Source: Paenibacillus borealis (GTDB taxonomy: Bacteria > Bacillota > Bacilli > Paenibacillales > Paenibacillaceae). From it: 64,000 bases of DNA. Where the stretch lies: the NCBI RefSeq assembly GCF_000758665.1, contig NZ_CP009285.1, positions 1,922,001-1,986,000 on the forward strand, in the 5' to 3' direction. How positions within the stretch are numbered: the stretch's first letter is position 1; every line of letters starts with the position of its first letter. This document shows, piece by piece, positions 35,562-43,349 of the stretch. A model generated the notes under the pieces. It was not told the origin of the DNA and ran no database searches. It worked only from the letters and a program-made list of their open reading frames with translations. The position numbers were made by a program, and so were the translations under genes.

Positions 35562-38500
35562 ATGAGAAAAATGCTAATGGGCCTGATACTGGTAGGCTTC
35601 GGTTGCTTTGCTTTATTATTCGGTTTAGTGAAAGCCTCTGATCATAAAGCCCAGAACCGCACTCCCGCGCAGCATGGTGTGCTCGATTTGAGCGCATGGG
35701 ATTTTCAAGGAGAACAGGTCGTTTCGCTGGATGGACAATGGGAGTTTTATTGGGATCAGCTGCTCAGGCCGGGGGGAGCACCTTCTGTTTCTCCTGGATA
35801 TATGCAGGTACCCGGTTTTTGGAAGCATGCGAATGAAGACGGGGGGCTAAATAGCCAAGGAGCCGTTACCTACCGCCTAAAGGTTAAGCTTGAGCCTTCG
35901 GCAACGATGTATGGGCTTAGAATATCCAACATCCGCATGGCAAGCGAGATCTACGTGAACGGGAACAGGGTTGCCGGCAGCGGTAAGCCCGCGGAATCCG
36001 AAAGCCTGTATAGGTATGAGAATAAACCGTACAACGCCTTTTTTACGGTACAGGGAGATACGGCGGAGATCATCATCCACGCGGCAAATTATGAGAATTC
36101 GCAGGGCGGGATTCCTTATAGCATTTATTTCGGGAGCGCCGGTGGAATTCATAAGCTGAATACCCATACGACCATTCTGAATTTAATTATGATTGTCTCT
36201 CTCCTTATGCTCGGGTGCTATCAGCTTAGTGTATTTATTATACGGAGAGAGGAAAGAGGGCTGCTCTATTTCGGACTCAGCTGCATTATTATCGCCTGGT
36301 CTTTTGCCAGCAACGGTGACCGGATTCTGGTTGAGTATGTGGATCTGCCGCATGAGATTTATTATAAGATTCAAGCCGTATCGCTGTATCTCTCGCTGAT
36401 CACGATGGTTATGTTTATCAAGAATATGTGTACAACCATGATTCCTGAGTGGTTAATTAAAAGCGTTGTCCGCGTCACTGCCCTGTATATCAGCTTTGTG
36501 CTGCTCACTCCGTTTCAATGGTATTCACGTTTCAATGCGGTATTCAGCTATCTGCAATTAGTCATCTATGTCATCATTCTGGGATTGATGCTTCATTCGT
36601 ACCTGAAGGGCAGGTATGGAGATTTCAGCAAGCGGACACTGCTCCTCTTTATATTGGCCTTAGGCGGATATGTAGTAGGGTTGTTCGATTACGGGTTGTA
36701 TTTGAGCAGCATGACGCCTAATTACACCCTAGGATACTGCTCCATCCTGATTTTTTGTTTTCTGGCATCGTTCCTCCTGTCTTACCGGTATTCGGAAGCC
36801 TATAAGACGATAGAAGGAATGGCTATAAAGCTGCAGCAGGCGGATAAGCAGAAAGATGAGTTTCTGCTGCATACCTCACATGAGTTCCAGACTCCGCTTC
36901 ACGGAATCATTAATTTATCCCAATCTATGCTTGAGACAGGAGCTGGAGCAGAAGCAGAGGCAGGAGAACTGAGCGCAAGCCATATCCAGAATCTGTTCCT
37001 GATCAGGGATACCTCCAGAAGGCTATCGGGACTGGTTCACGACATTCTTGATCTGGAGAAAATCAAGCGCAACGAGCTGAACGTTCATCTGTCAGCTGTT
37101 GATGTCCGTGTGTCCGTCTCTCTTGTATTCGATTTATTTCAGGTTCTGATTACTGGTAAAAAAATCAGATTTGTCAATGCCGTGCCGGAGCATCTGCCCC
37201 TTGTCTATGCGGATGAGGACCGGCTCAGGCAAATCCTCCAGAATCTGGTCGGCAATGCGGTGAAGTTTACTCATGAAGGCATGATTACAATTAAGGCTCA
37301 GGTGGAGGAAGGGCAGATCAAAGTTAGGGTTGAGGATACCGGCGTAGGGATGAACTTATCCGACTGGGATGCGGTATTCCAGCCGTTTGAACAAGCGCAC
37401 TCTCCGGAGGAGTATGGAGGAACAGGACTGGGGCTGTTCATTAGCAGGAAGCTGCTGCACTTGATGAACGGAACCATCAAAGTGGAATGGTCAGAACCGG
37501 AGCAGGGGACCTGCATGGCTTTTACACTTCCAATTGCCGAAGAAGCCCGCAATTCGCTCACGCTAATGGAAGCATCCAAGGAATCACCTTCCATAAACGA
37601 AGAGTGGGGCATGGCAGAATTACCAAGCCGCAGCAAGAGTAAATTCACGCTGCTGGCCGTAGATGATGAACCGTCCAATCTTCAGGTTCTGTCCCGGGTC
37701 TTCGCCAATGAACCGTACGAGGTGCTCTGGGCGACAAACGGGCTGGAGGCCCTGGAAATGTTACAGAAACGTTCGGATATTGACCTGGTTCTGCTGGATG
37801 TGATGATGCCCAAATTGTCGGGTTTTGAAGTCTGCAGAGAGATCCGCAAGCAATTTTCCCTGTTTGAGCTGCCGGTTGTATTGCTGACGGCTCGTAACGG
37901 AAATAGCGATATTGCCACCGGCTTTAAGGCAGGGGCGAATGATTTTATTATCAAGCCGTTTGATGCTGCAGAGGTCAGGGCCAGAACGGAAACGCTCCTG
38001 AAGCTTAAGAAGTCCGTGGAAGACGCTTTGAAAGCAGAGGTGGATTTTCTCCAGTCGCAGATCAAACCGCATTTCTTGTTCAACTCTTTGAACTCAATTA
38101 TTGCTTTATGCCGGACAGACGGCGCTCGTGCGGAGAAGCTGATTATGCATTTAAGCAATTACTTAAGAAGAAGCTTTGACCCGAAACCTGACAGCTTTGT
38201 CTGGATTGAAGACGAATTACAGCTGGTTGATGCTTACGTGCAGATCGAAGAAGCCCGGTTTGAGGAGAGGCTTACTGTTGTATATGATGTGGACCCGCAG
38301 GTTCTGAAGAAAAAGATTCTGCCGCTGACGATACAGCCTTTGGTAGAGAATGCAATCCGGCATGGGGTAACGAAGAAAATGGAGGGAGGAACGGTCAGAA
38401 TCTCCATCTCCCTGGACAAGGATACGGTTTATGTAGAAGTGTGGGATAACGGGGGCGGTATCAGTGAGACGGGAATCCAAGCCTTATGGACAAGCGAAAG

Positions 38501-38633
38501 GGCTTCTTCCGAAAGACGGGGAGTTGGACTCGTAAATATTCAGCGGAGACTCAAGCATTTTTATGGAGAAGCATTACAGGTATCCAGTGAAGAAGGAGAA
38601 TGGACAAGCGTTCGGTTTCAGTTCAAAATTTAA
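35562..38633 (+). CDS. Hybrid sensor kinase: 7TM-DISM, HisKA-HATPase, REC, LytS-type kinase
   Basis: Protein of 1023 residues. An N-terminal membrane anchor leads to an extracellular beta-sandwich (about 45-195, 7TMR-DISMED2-like, ending GIPYSIYFGSAG), then about seven membrane helices (205-405). Next come HisKA with its phospho-His in HTSHEFQTPLHGI (about 440), HATPase (N-box NLVGNAVKFTHEG, GTGLGLFISRKLL), a receiver (VDDEPSN, phospho-Asp in LVLLDVMMPKLSG about 747) and a second, LytS-type kinase core (QIKPHFLFNSLNSI, His about 836) with its own HATPase (ENAIRHG). Two kinase modules around one receiver are rare outside this group. The start is uncertain (weak GGAG; ATG 35571 possible). The REC-SARP regulator 37 bases downstream is the probable partner. 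Confidence 0.88.
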   Translation: MRKMLMGLILVGFGCFALLFGLVKASDHKAQNRTPAQHGVLDLSAWDFQGEQVVSLDGQWEFYWDQLLRPGGAPSVSPGYMQVPGFWKHANEDGGLNSQGAVTYRLKVKLEPSATMYGLRISNIRMASEIYVNGNRVAGSGKPAESESLYRYENKPYNAFFTVQGDTAEIIIHAANYENSQGGIPYSIYFGSAGGIHKLNTHTTILNLIMIVSLLMLGCYQLSVFIIRREERGLLYFGLSCIIIAWSFASNGDRILVEYVDLPHEIYYKIQAVSLYLSLITMVMFIKNMCTTMIPEWLIKSVVRVTALYISFVLLTPFQWYSRFNAVFSYLQLVIYVIILGLMLHSYLKGRYGDFSKRTLLLFILALGGYVVGLFDYGLYLSSMTPNYTLGYCSILIFCFLASFLLSYRYSEAYKTIEGMAIKLQQADKQKDEFLLHTSHEFQTPLHGIINLSQSMLETGAGAEAEAGELSASHIQNLFLIRDTSRRLSGLVHDILDLEKIKRNELNVHLSAVDVRVSVSLVFDLFQVLITGKKIRFVNAVPEHLPLVYADEDRLRQILQNLVGNAVKFTHEGMITIKAQVEEGQIKVRVEDTGVGMNLSDWDAVFQPFEQAHSPEEYGGTGLGLFISRKLLHLMNGTIKVEWSEPEQGTCMAFTLPIAEEARNSLTLMEASKESPSINEEWGMAELPSRSKSKFTLLAVDDEPSNLQVLSRVFANEPYEVLWATNGLEALEMLQKRSDIDLVLLDVMMPKLSGFEVCREIRKQFSLFELPVVLLTARNGNSDIATGFKAGANDFIIKPFDAAEVRARTETLLKLKKSVEDALKAEVDFLQSQIKPHFLFNSLNSIIALCRTDGARAEKLIMHLSNYLRRSFDPKPDSFVWIEDELQLVDAYVQIEEARFEERLTVVYDVDPQVLKKKILPLTIQPLVENAIRHGVTKKMEGGTVRISISLDKDTVYVEVWDNGGGISETGIQALWTSERASSERRGVGLVNIQRRLKHFYGEALQVSSEEGEWTSVRFQFKI

Positions 38634-38670
38634 CCTTGCGTGCAAGCTTCTGAAGAGGGAAGGAACATTC

Positions 38671-39792
38671 ATGAGAGTTGTAATTGTTGACGATGAACGG
38701 CTGGCGGTCCAGCGGCTTGTGCAAATCCTGGAGTGCCGTGACGATGCCGAAGTGGTTGGGGCATTTACCAAATATACAGACCTTTTGCAGGAATTCACCC
38801 GTCTAAGACCTGATGCGGCCTTTCTGGATATTGATATGCCCGGAATGAACGGGCTGGAATTGGCCGCATCCTTAATTGAGCTTGACGAGCACCTGGAAAT
38901 TGTATTTATTACGGCTTATGATCAATATGCACTGGAGGCCTTCCGCGTAAATGCTGTCGATTACCTGCTCAAGCCGGTTGACGAAGATGCTTTGGGACGT
39001 ACCCTTCAACGGCTCAATAGGCGAAAAGGCCACACCCGGGTTAGTCAAAGCATTGGCCGTTCCGCTCCGCAAATAGAATGTTTCGGACATTTTTATGTTC
39101 ACCCTTCAAGTGGGAACGGTCCTGTAGATTTTCCGACCGCTAAGGCGGAGGAACTGCTGGCTTTTCTGCTGATTCACAGGAATACGAATGTTTCCAAATG
39201 GGTCATATGCGAGAGCCTGTGGCCGGAGCATGATCCTCATAAGGCGGAGCAGAATTTGCATACGACAGTATTTCGCATGAAGAAGACCTTGCTTGAGAGC
39301 GGACTCTCCATCCAATTGACCTCCAAAAAAGGCCATTATTATTTTCAACTGCTTGGAGAGTGTGACTATATCCGGTTCGAGGAATTGAAGAAGGAAGGGA
39401 CAATACGGCTTACCGGCAAGGCTGCAGATGCGGAACATATCCTCAGGCAGTACAGAAGGCCTTTATTCGGATACAAGGATTACCCGTGGTGTGAGGCTGC
39501 AAGGGAGCAGGCGGATCTGAGCTTTAGGGAGATGTCCAAAGCTCTGGCACGTTCCTATATGCAGGCAGGAGAATTCCGGCTGGCCCACGACTTCCTGAAC
39601 TTTATGCTGTCCCTTATTCCTTACGATGAAGAGGCACATGAGCTGATCCTCCGCATCTATCTGCACTGGAAGGACCGGGCAGCTTTTTATAAGCATTACG
39701 ATAAAATGAAAGCAGTCTTGCAGCAGGAAGTCGGCGTTGAGCCGCCCGCGTATCTTGAATCGCTGCTCCAGGAACTCATGAAGGACTCCTGA
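38671..39792 (+). CDS. Response regulator with receiver and SARP-like BTAD output
   Basis: 373 residues from ATG 38671 with GAGGGAAGG upstream. Residues 1-120 are a receiver: VDDERLA, phospho-Asp in AFLDIDMPGMNG (about 53), Lys in YLLKPVD. Residues 150-245 are an OmpR-like winged helix (FPTAKAEELLAFLLIHRNTN, EQNLHTTVFRMKKTL), and 250-373 a helical BTAD domain ending EVGVEPPAYLESLL, as in SARP activators. It follows the hybrid kinase and precedes a secreted SLH protein gene; control of that gene is a reasonable guess. Confidence 0.88.
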   Translation: MRVVIVDDERLAVQRLVQILECRDDAEVVGAFTKYTDLLQEFTRLRPDAAFLDIDMPGMNGLELAASLIELDEHLEIVFITAYDQYALEAFRVNAVDYLLKPVDEDALGRTLQRLNRRKGHTRVSQSIGRSAPQIECFGHFYVHPSSGNGPVDFPTAKAEELLAFLLIHRNTNVSKWVICESLWPEHDPHKAEQNLHTTVFRMKKTLLESGLSIQLTSKKGHYYFQLLGECDYIRFEELKKEGTIRLTGKAADAEHILRQYRRPLFGYKDYPWCEAAREQADLSFREMSKALARSYMQAGEFRLAHDFLNFMLSLIPYDEEAHELILRIYLHWKDRAAFYKHYDKMKAVLQQEVGVEPPAYLESLLQELMKDS

Positions 39793-39823
39793 TGAGGAAC
39801 TCCATACTCACTGCTCTTCAATA

Positions 39824-39867
39824 ACTCTGAGACCTTTCGTACCCGGAAGGACGCTCAGAGTTTTTTT
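39824..39867 (+). terminator. Terminator of the kinase/regulator pair
   Basis: ACTCTGAG pairs with CTCAGAGT, with a further partly paired GACCTTTCG/CGGAAGGAC inner stem, then TTTTTTTGTG. It isolates the two-component genes from the SLH protein gene. Confidence 0.85.
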
Positions 39868-39903
39868 GTGTAACCCGGCAATGCGTGTTTATGAAAGGTT
39901 TCC

Positions 39904-39917
39904 TGTAAGCGTTTTGT
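39904..39917. promoter_or_regulatory. cre-like site (CcpA) before the Ig/SLH protein gene
   Basis: TGTAAGCGTTTTGT matches the cre consensus TGWAARCGYTWNCW at 13 of 14 positions. A TATAAT lies at 39996-40001. Carbon-catabolite control is possible but unproven. Confidence 0.4.
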
Positions 39918-40020
39918 AAGAATTGTCGAATAGAATGAGTGTTGGAGCCTTTTGTCGAATGATTGGGAGATTCGGTGATTGGATCGGGGGATTCGTATAA
40001 TTTATTTTGGAGGGAACAGG

Positions 40021-42849
40021 ATGGGGAGTTTATTTAAAAGAAAAGCCAAGCGAATGATATCAGGGCTGGCGCTATTTTCGCTGTTAGCGTCCTTAGTAGG
40101 GGGTAACGTAGGGGTTGCGAGAGTGCATGCCGATGAACCTTTATTTATGGTAAAGCTGACTACTGCACAGGATAAGGTGTATCATGCGGGTGACATTGTC
40201 CCGGTAACGGTATCCCTAAAGGAATTTGCAGAAGATTTGGAGCCGCTGAACGGCGGTGTGAAGTACATGGAATTTGCGGTTCAGTATGACCAAACTGTGT
40301 TTACTCCGGTCACTGCAATATTTAATGGCTCGGAGATTGTTAGGAATACGGCACCTGCGGCAACTAAAAATAACTACTCGATTGGGAACCCGTATATTGT
40401 TAAGGATGAGCTTACGGGTGTTCATGAAATTAAATTCAGCCTGACCAGCAAAATTAATGCTGCACTTATACAGGCAGATGCAGAACTGATAACTTTTCAG
40501 CTGAAGGTAAACGATGCTTATAATCCTTCTCCTGCGTCAAAAATCAGTGTCAACTCCGGGCACTCATCTGTTAGGGGTGGGAACAATACCGAGGTGCATT
40601 TGTCTAATCTTAGACTCCCGGCGTTAAATGTCAAGGTGAATACCGGCTTAAGACTGCAGGCAGCTTCAACAGATTTGTTTGTCGGAGACGAGGTCCGTCT
40701 CGGATTATTAGGCAAGGATGGGGATGTAGGAGCAGATGCGGCCTGGGATTCTACAAACCCTGAGGTGGCGACTATAGATAAGGGGATACTGACTGCTGTT
40801 GCAGCAGGAACCACCCAGATAACAGCAGCATACGGAGAGCTGTATGATTCTTTAACCTTTACTGTTAAAGAACCGTCAGTTACAGGTTTTGAACTGGATC
40901 CAGAGGAAGTAACGGTGCATGTTGGAGAGAAGGTACCTTTTCCCGAGGCATATGAGATCTATGATAATGGAAATTCAATAATTACAACCAGCACTATTAA
41001 CCTGGACAGCGACACTACACTCGTAGCTCTTAGAGACGGGAGTATGTACGCCGTTGCAGAAGGTACTGCAATCTACAATGCAACGTTAGAAGGAAAAGAG
41101 CTTACACCGCAGACGTATACGGTAACGATTCTTCCGGCGGCAGAGAACGGTTTATCTCTGAGTGATAACGACTTCACACTGGAAGCAGGTCAATCACGAA
41201 GTATAAAAGCCTATGCAACATATACAGATGACTCCAAAGTTCCACTTGAATTATCACAAATAAGATGGTATACCTCGGATTCAAATATAGCTGAGGTTGA
41301 TGATACTGGAACTATTACAGCTATCGCCCCGGGTATAGCCACAATCAAAACCCTGTATAATGGCTATGAAGCTGAACTTAATGTAACCGTTACGGCAGCA
41401 GGCGACAATTCAGGCGGAGGCACCGGTCCCGGAACACCGACCGATCCCGGTACGGGAACGCCGACTGATCCCGGCACCGAGCAGCCATCTAAGACTGAAA
41501 CGGGGATTGCGCTCCTTCCAAAGGATAAGTATTTGCTTGCAGCAGCAAGTTCACAGTCTATAGCTGCTTATCAGGAATTCAGCGATGATACGACAGAGCC
41601 GCTTTCAGCTGAAGACGTACAATGGTGGTCCACTAATGAATCCGTCGCTACGGTTAATGAAGAAGGTTCGGTTACTGCGGTAGCCAAAGGCGTATCGGTT
41701 ATTACGGCAAAGCATAATAAGTTCGAAGCCAAAATCATTGTAATCGTGTATACAGCAGACACAGGAAACATTACGGCATTTAAGATTGCCGGCGCCTCCG
41801 GTTCCAGCACGGTGCCGGTACACGGTACGTATGCCTTGACGGCGTCTGTGACGTATGCCGATAACTCTCAAAAAGATGTAACGCAAGATGCGGTTTGGAT
41901 CAGTTCAAATCCGGCTGTGTGTACGGTTACGGATGGGGTTGTAGCCGGGATATCTCCCGGTACGGCGGAACTGAAGCTCTACTATGCGGGTAGAGAAACC
42001 AATTATGAGGTCACTGTCATAGCAGGAAGCACACCTGACGAATCATCAGGGGGAAATACCTCCGGTGGGAATACCTCCGGTGGGAATACTACGGGCGGCA
42101 ACACCGCAACGAATGCAAATACTACAACCGGAACAATCATCACTGGCAGCATACCAGTCACCACTATGCCTGTACAGCCGTCCACTCCATCAGTGACCGA
42201 AGTGTTTAACACAAAGGTGTTACGTCCTGAAGCGGTGGTCAGCAAAGTACGAAACCTAGTATCTGCGGCTACACCTGCTGCCAGATTCCAAGAACCGGCA
42301 GATGTTAAAGGGAACTGGGCAGCGAAAACAATCGACATATTCCTCAAGCTTAATATCATTAAAGGCTACACAGACGGATTGGTGAAGCCTAATCAGGCCA
42401 TTACCCGCGCCGAATTTGTGGGTATCCTGTCCCGCATCTTTGAAGTGGAAGGGACAAGCATTGTATCGTTCAAGGACGTAACGGGCAGCAACTGGGCCAA
42501 AGCGGCAATCGGGCAATTTGCAGCTGCGGGCATCATTAATGGTTATGCAAATGGTGAGTTCCGGCCAAACCAGATGATTACACGGGAAGAAATGGTGATC
42601 GTGCTTAGCCGGGTGATTAACCTGGAAAGCCTGGCAACAGATGCTGCGAAAGGCGGCTTCAGCGATATTCAAGGAGCCAAAGCGGCCGTCAGCATCCAGC
42701 AGGCGGCACAAGCCGGAATCATCAGCGGCTTCAGCGGCGGCACCTTTGCGCCGGAAGGTAACGCTACACGTGCGGAAGCGTTAACGATGATTCTGAACGC
42801 CTTGAACCTGAACGGACAAATCAAGACGATGCTGGATACTTTGAAATAA
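40021..42849 (+). CDS. Secreted cell-surface protein: cohesin-like, Ig-like (Big_2) repeats, three SLH domains
   Basis: 942 residues from ATG 40021, seven bases after GGAGGGA; the earlier in-frame GTG/TTG codons lack a site. A signal peptide ends near HADEPL (about residue 38). Residues 40-215 look like a cohesin/carbohydrate-binding-type beta-sandwich (VTVSLKEF, EFAVQYDQTVFTPV). Four or more Big_2 Ig-like repeats follow (to about 675), each with the pattern W-x-S-x-N/D-x-x-(V/I)-A-x-V ... G-x-(A)-x-I-T/A. Two low-complexity linkers (PTDPGTG repeats near 475, SGGNT repeats near 680) interrupt them. Residues 755-940 are three SLH repeats. It is probably exposed on the wall; binding rather than catalysis is expected. 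Confidence 0.85.
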   Translation: MGSLFKRKAKRMISGLALFSLLASLVGGNVGVARVHADEPLFMVKLTTAQDKVYHAGDIVPVTVSLKEFAEDLEPLNGGVKYMEFAVQYDQTVFTPVTAIFNGSEIVRNTAPAATKNNYSIGNPYIVKDELTGVHEIKFSLTSKINAALIQADAELITFQLKVNDAYNPSPASKISVNSGHSSVRGGNNTEVHLSNLRLPALNVKVNTGLRLQAASTDLFVGDEVRLGLLGKDGDVGADAAWDSTNPEVATIDKGILTAVAAGTTQITAAYGELYDSLTFTVKEPSVTGFELDPEEVTVHVGEKVPFPEAYEIYDNGNSIITTSTINLDSDTTLVALRDGSMYAVAEGTAIYNATLEGKELTPQTYTVTILPAAENGLSLSDNDFTLEAGQSRSIKAYATYTDDSKVPLELSQIRWYTSDSNIAEVDDTGTITAIAPGIATIKTLYNGYEAELNVTVTAAGDNSGGGTGPGTPTDPGTGTPTDPGTEQPSKTETGIALLPKDKYLLAAASSQSIAAYQEFSDDTTEPLSAEDVQWWSTNESVATVNEEGSVTAVAKGVSVITAKHNKFEAKIIVIVYTADTGNITAFKIAGASGSSTVPVHGTYALTASVTYADNSQKDVTQDAVWISSNPAVCTVTDGVVAGISPGTAELKLYYAGRETNYEVTVIAGSTPDESSGGNTSGGNTSGGNTTGGNTATNANTTTGTIITGSIPVTTMPVQPSTPSVTEVFNTKVLRPEAVVSKVRNLVSAATPAARFQEPADVKGNWAAKTIDIFLKLNIIKGYTDGLVKPNQAITRAEFVGILSRIFEVEGTSIVSFKDVTGSNWAKAAIGQFAAAGIINGYANGEFRPNQMITREEMVIVLSRVINLESLATDAAKGGFSDIQGAKAAVSIQQAAQAGIISGFSGGTFAPEGNATRAEALTMILNALNLNGQIKTMLDTLK

Positions 42850-42884
42850 ATAAAATAAAATTATAGCCCTGAATCGGGCGATTG

Positions 42885-42917
42885 AAAGAACGGCAGAGAT
42901 GCCGTTCTTTTTGTTGT
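42885..42917 (+). terminator. Terminator of the Ig/SLH protein gene
   Basis: AAAGAACGGC and GCCGTTCTTT form a perfect ten-base stem with a six-base loop, followed by TTTGTTGTG. Confidence 0.9.
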
Positions 42918-42929
42918 GCGTGGACAGGT

Positions 42930-43145
42930 AATAATTCTATCTCCGGACAGGTCGGATAAAAGCCAGAGCACTATTCCACTTGAAGGTTGAGAGATCGTAG
43001 CGAGGATTCGCATTAGAGTAGATTTGCCGGCTCCGTTCGGCCCCAGTAAACCTACAATTCCCGGCTTGAATTGCAGGTTAATGTTCTGTAATGCCCATGA
43101 GCGTGTCTTGTATTGCTTATTCAGCTGTTGGATTTCGAGCAGCAG
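42930..43145 (-). pseudogene. N-terminal fragment of an ABC transporter ATPase
   Basis: The minus strand reads LLLEIQQLNKQYKTRSWALQ, then INLQFKPGIVGLLGPNGAGK and STLMRILATISQPSSGIVLW, the start of an ABC ATPase with a full Walker A. No ABC signature or Walker B follows; after GIVLW the sequence turns into unrelated codons. A GGAGG is correctly placed upstream, but the codon at the start position is CTG. It is a gene remnant, probably of an antibiotic- or Na-efflux-type transporter (general resemblance only). The rest of 42918-43349 shows no gene. Confidence 0.7.
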
Positions 43146-43349
43146 GGTCTTGCCTCCTAAGGAAATTTGATAATTGTTAGACGATGAATTGCACCCACCC
43201 CCTGCAGTTCAAGGGATGTATCTAATGCTGTAGATTCTAGTAAGATTTATGAAGAATGAAGCTGTAGATCCGGTAGCAACAAGATATAATAAGAGGAAAC
43301 TGCGGGGGATGGTCCGGTTCGGATTGTTCCTAATCCATTGGAGGCTATT

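Noticed and set aside
42040..42110. Short tandem repeats considered as a CRISPR-like or phase-variable array
   Set aside because: They code in frame for a Ser-Gly-Gly-Asn-Thr linker of the SLH protein; the units are multiples of three and have no spacers.
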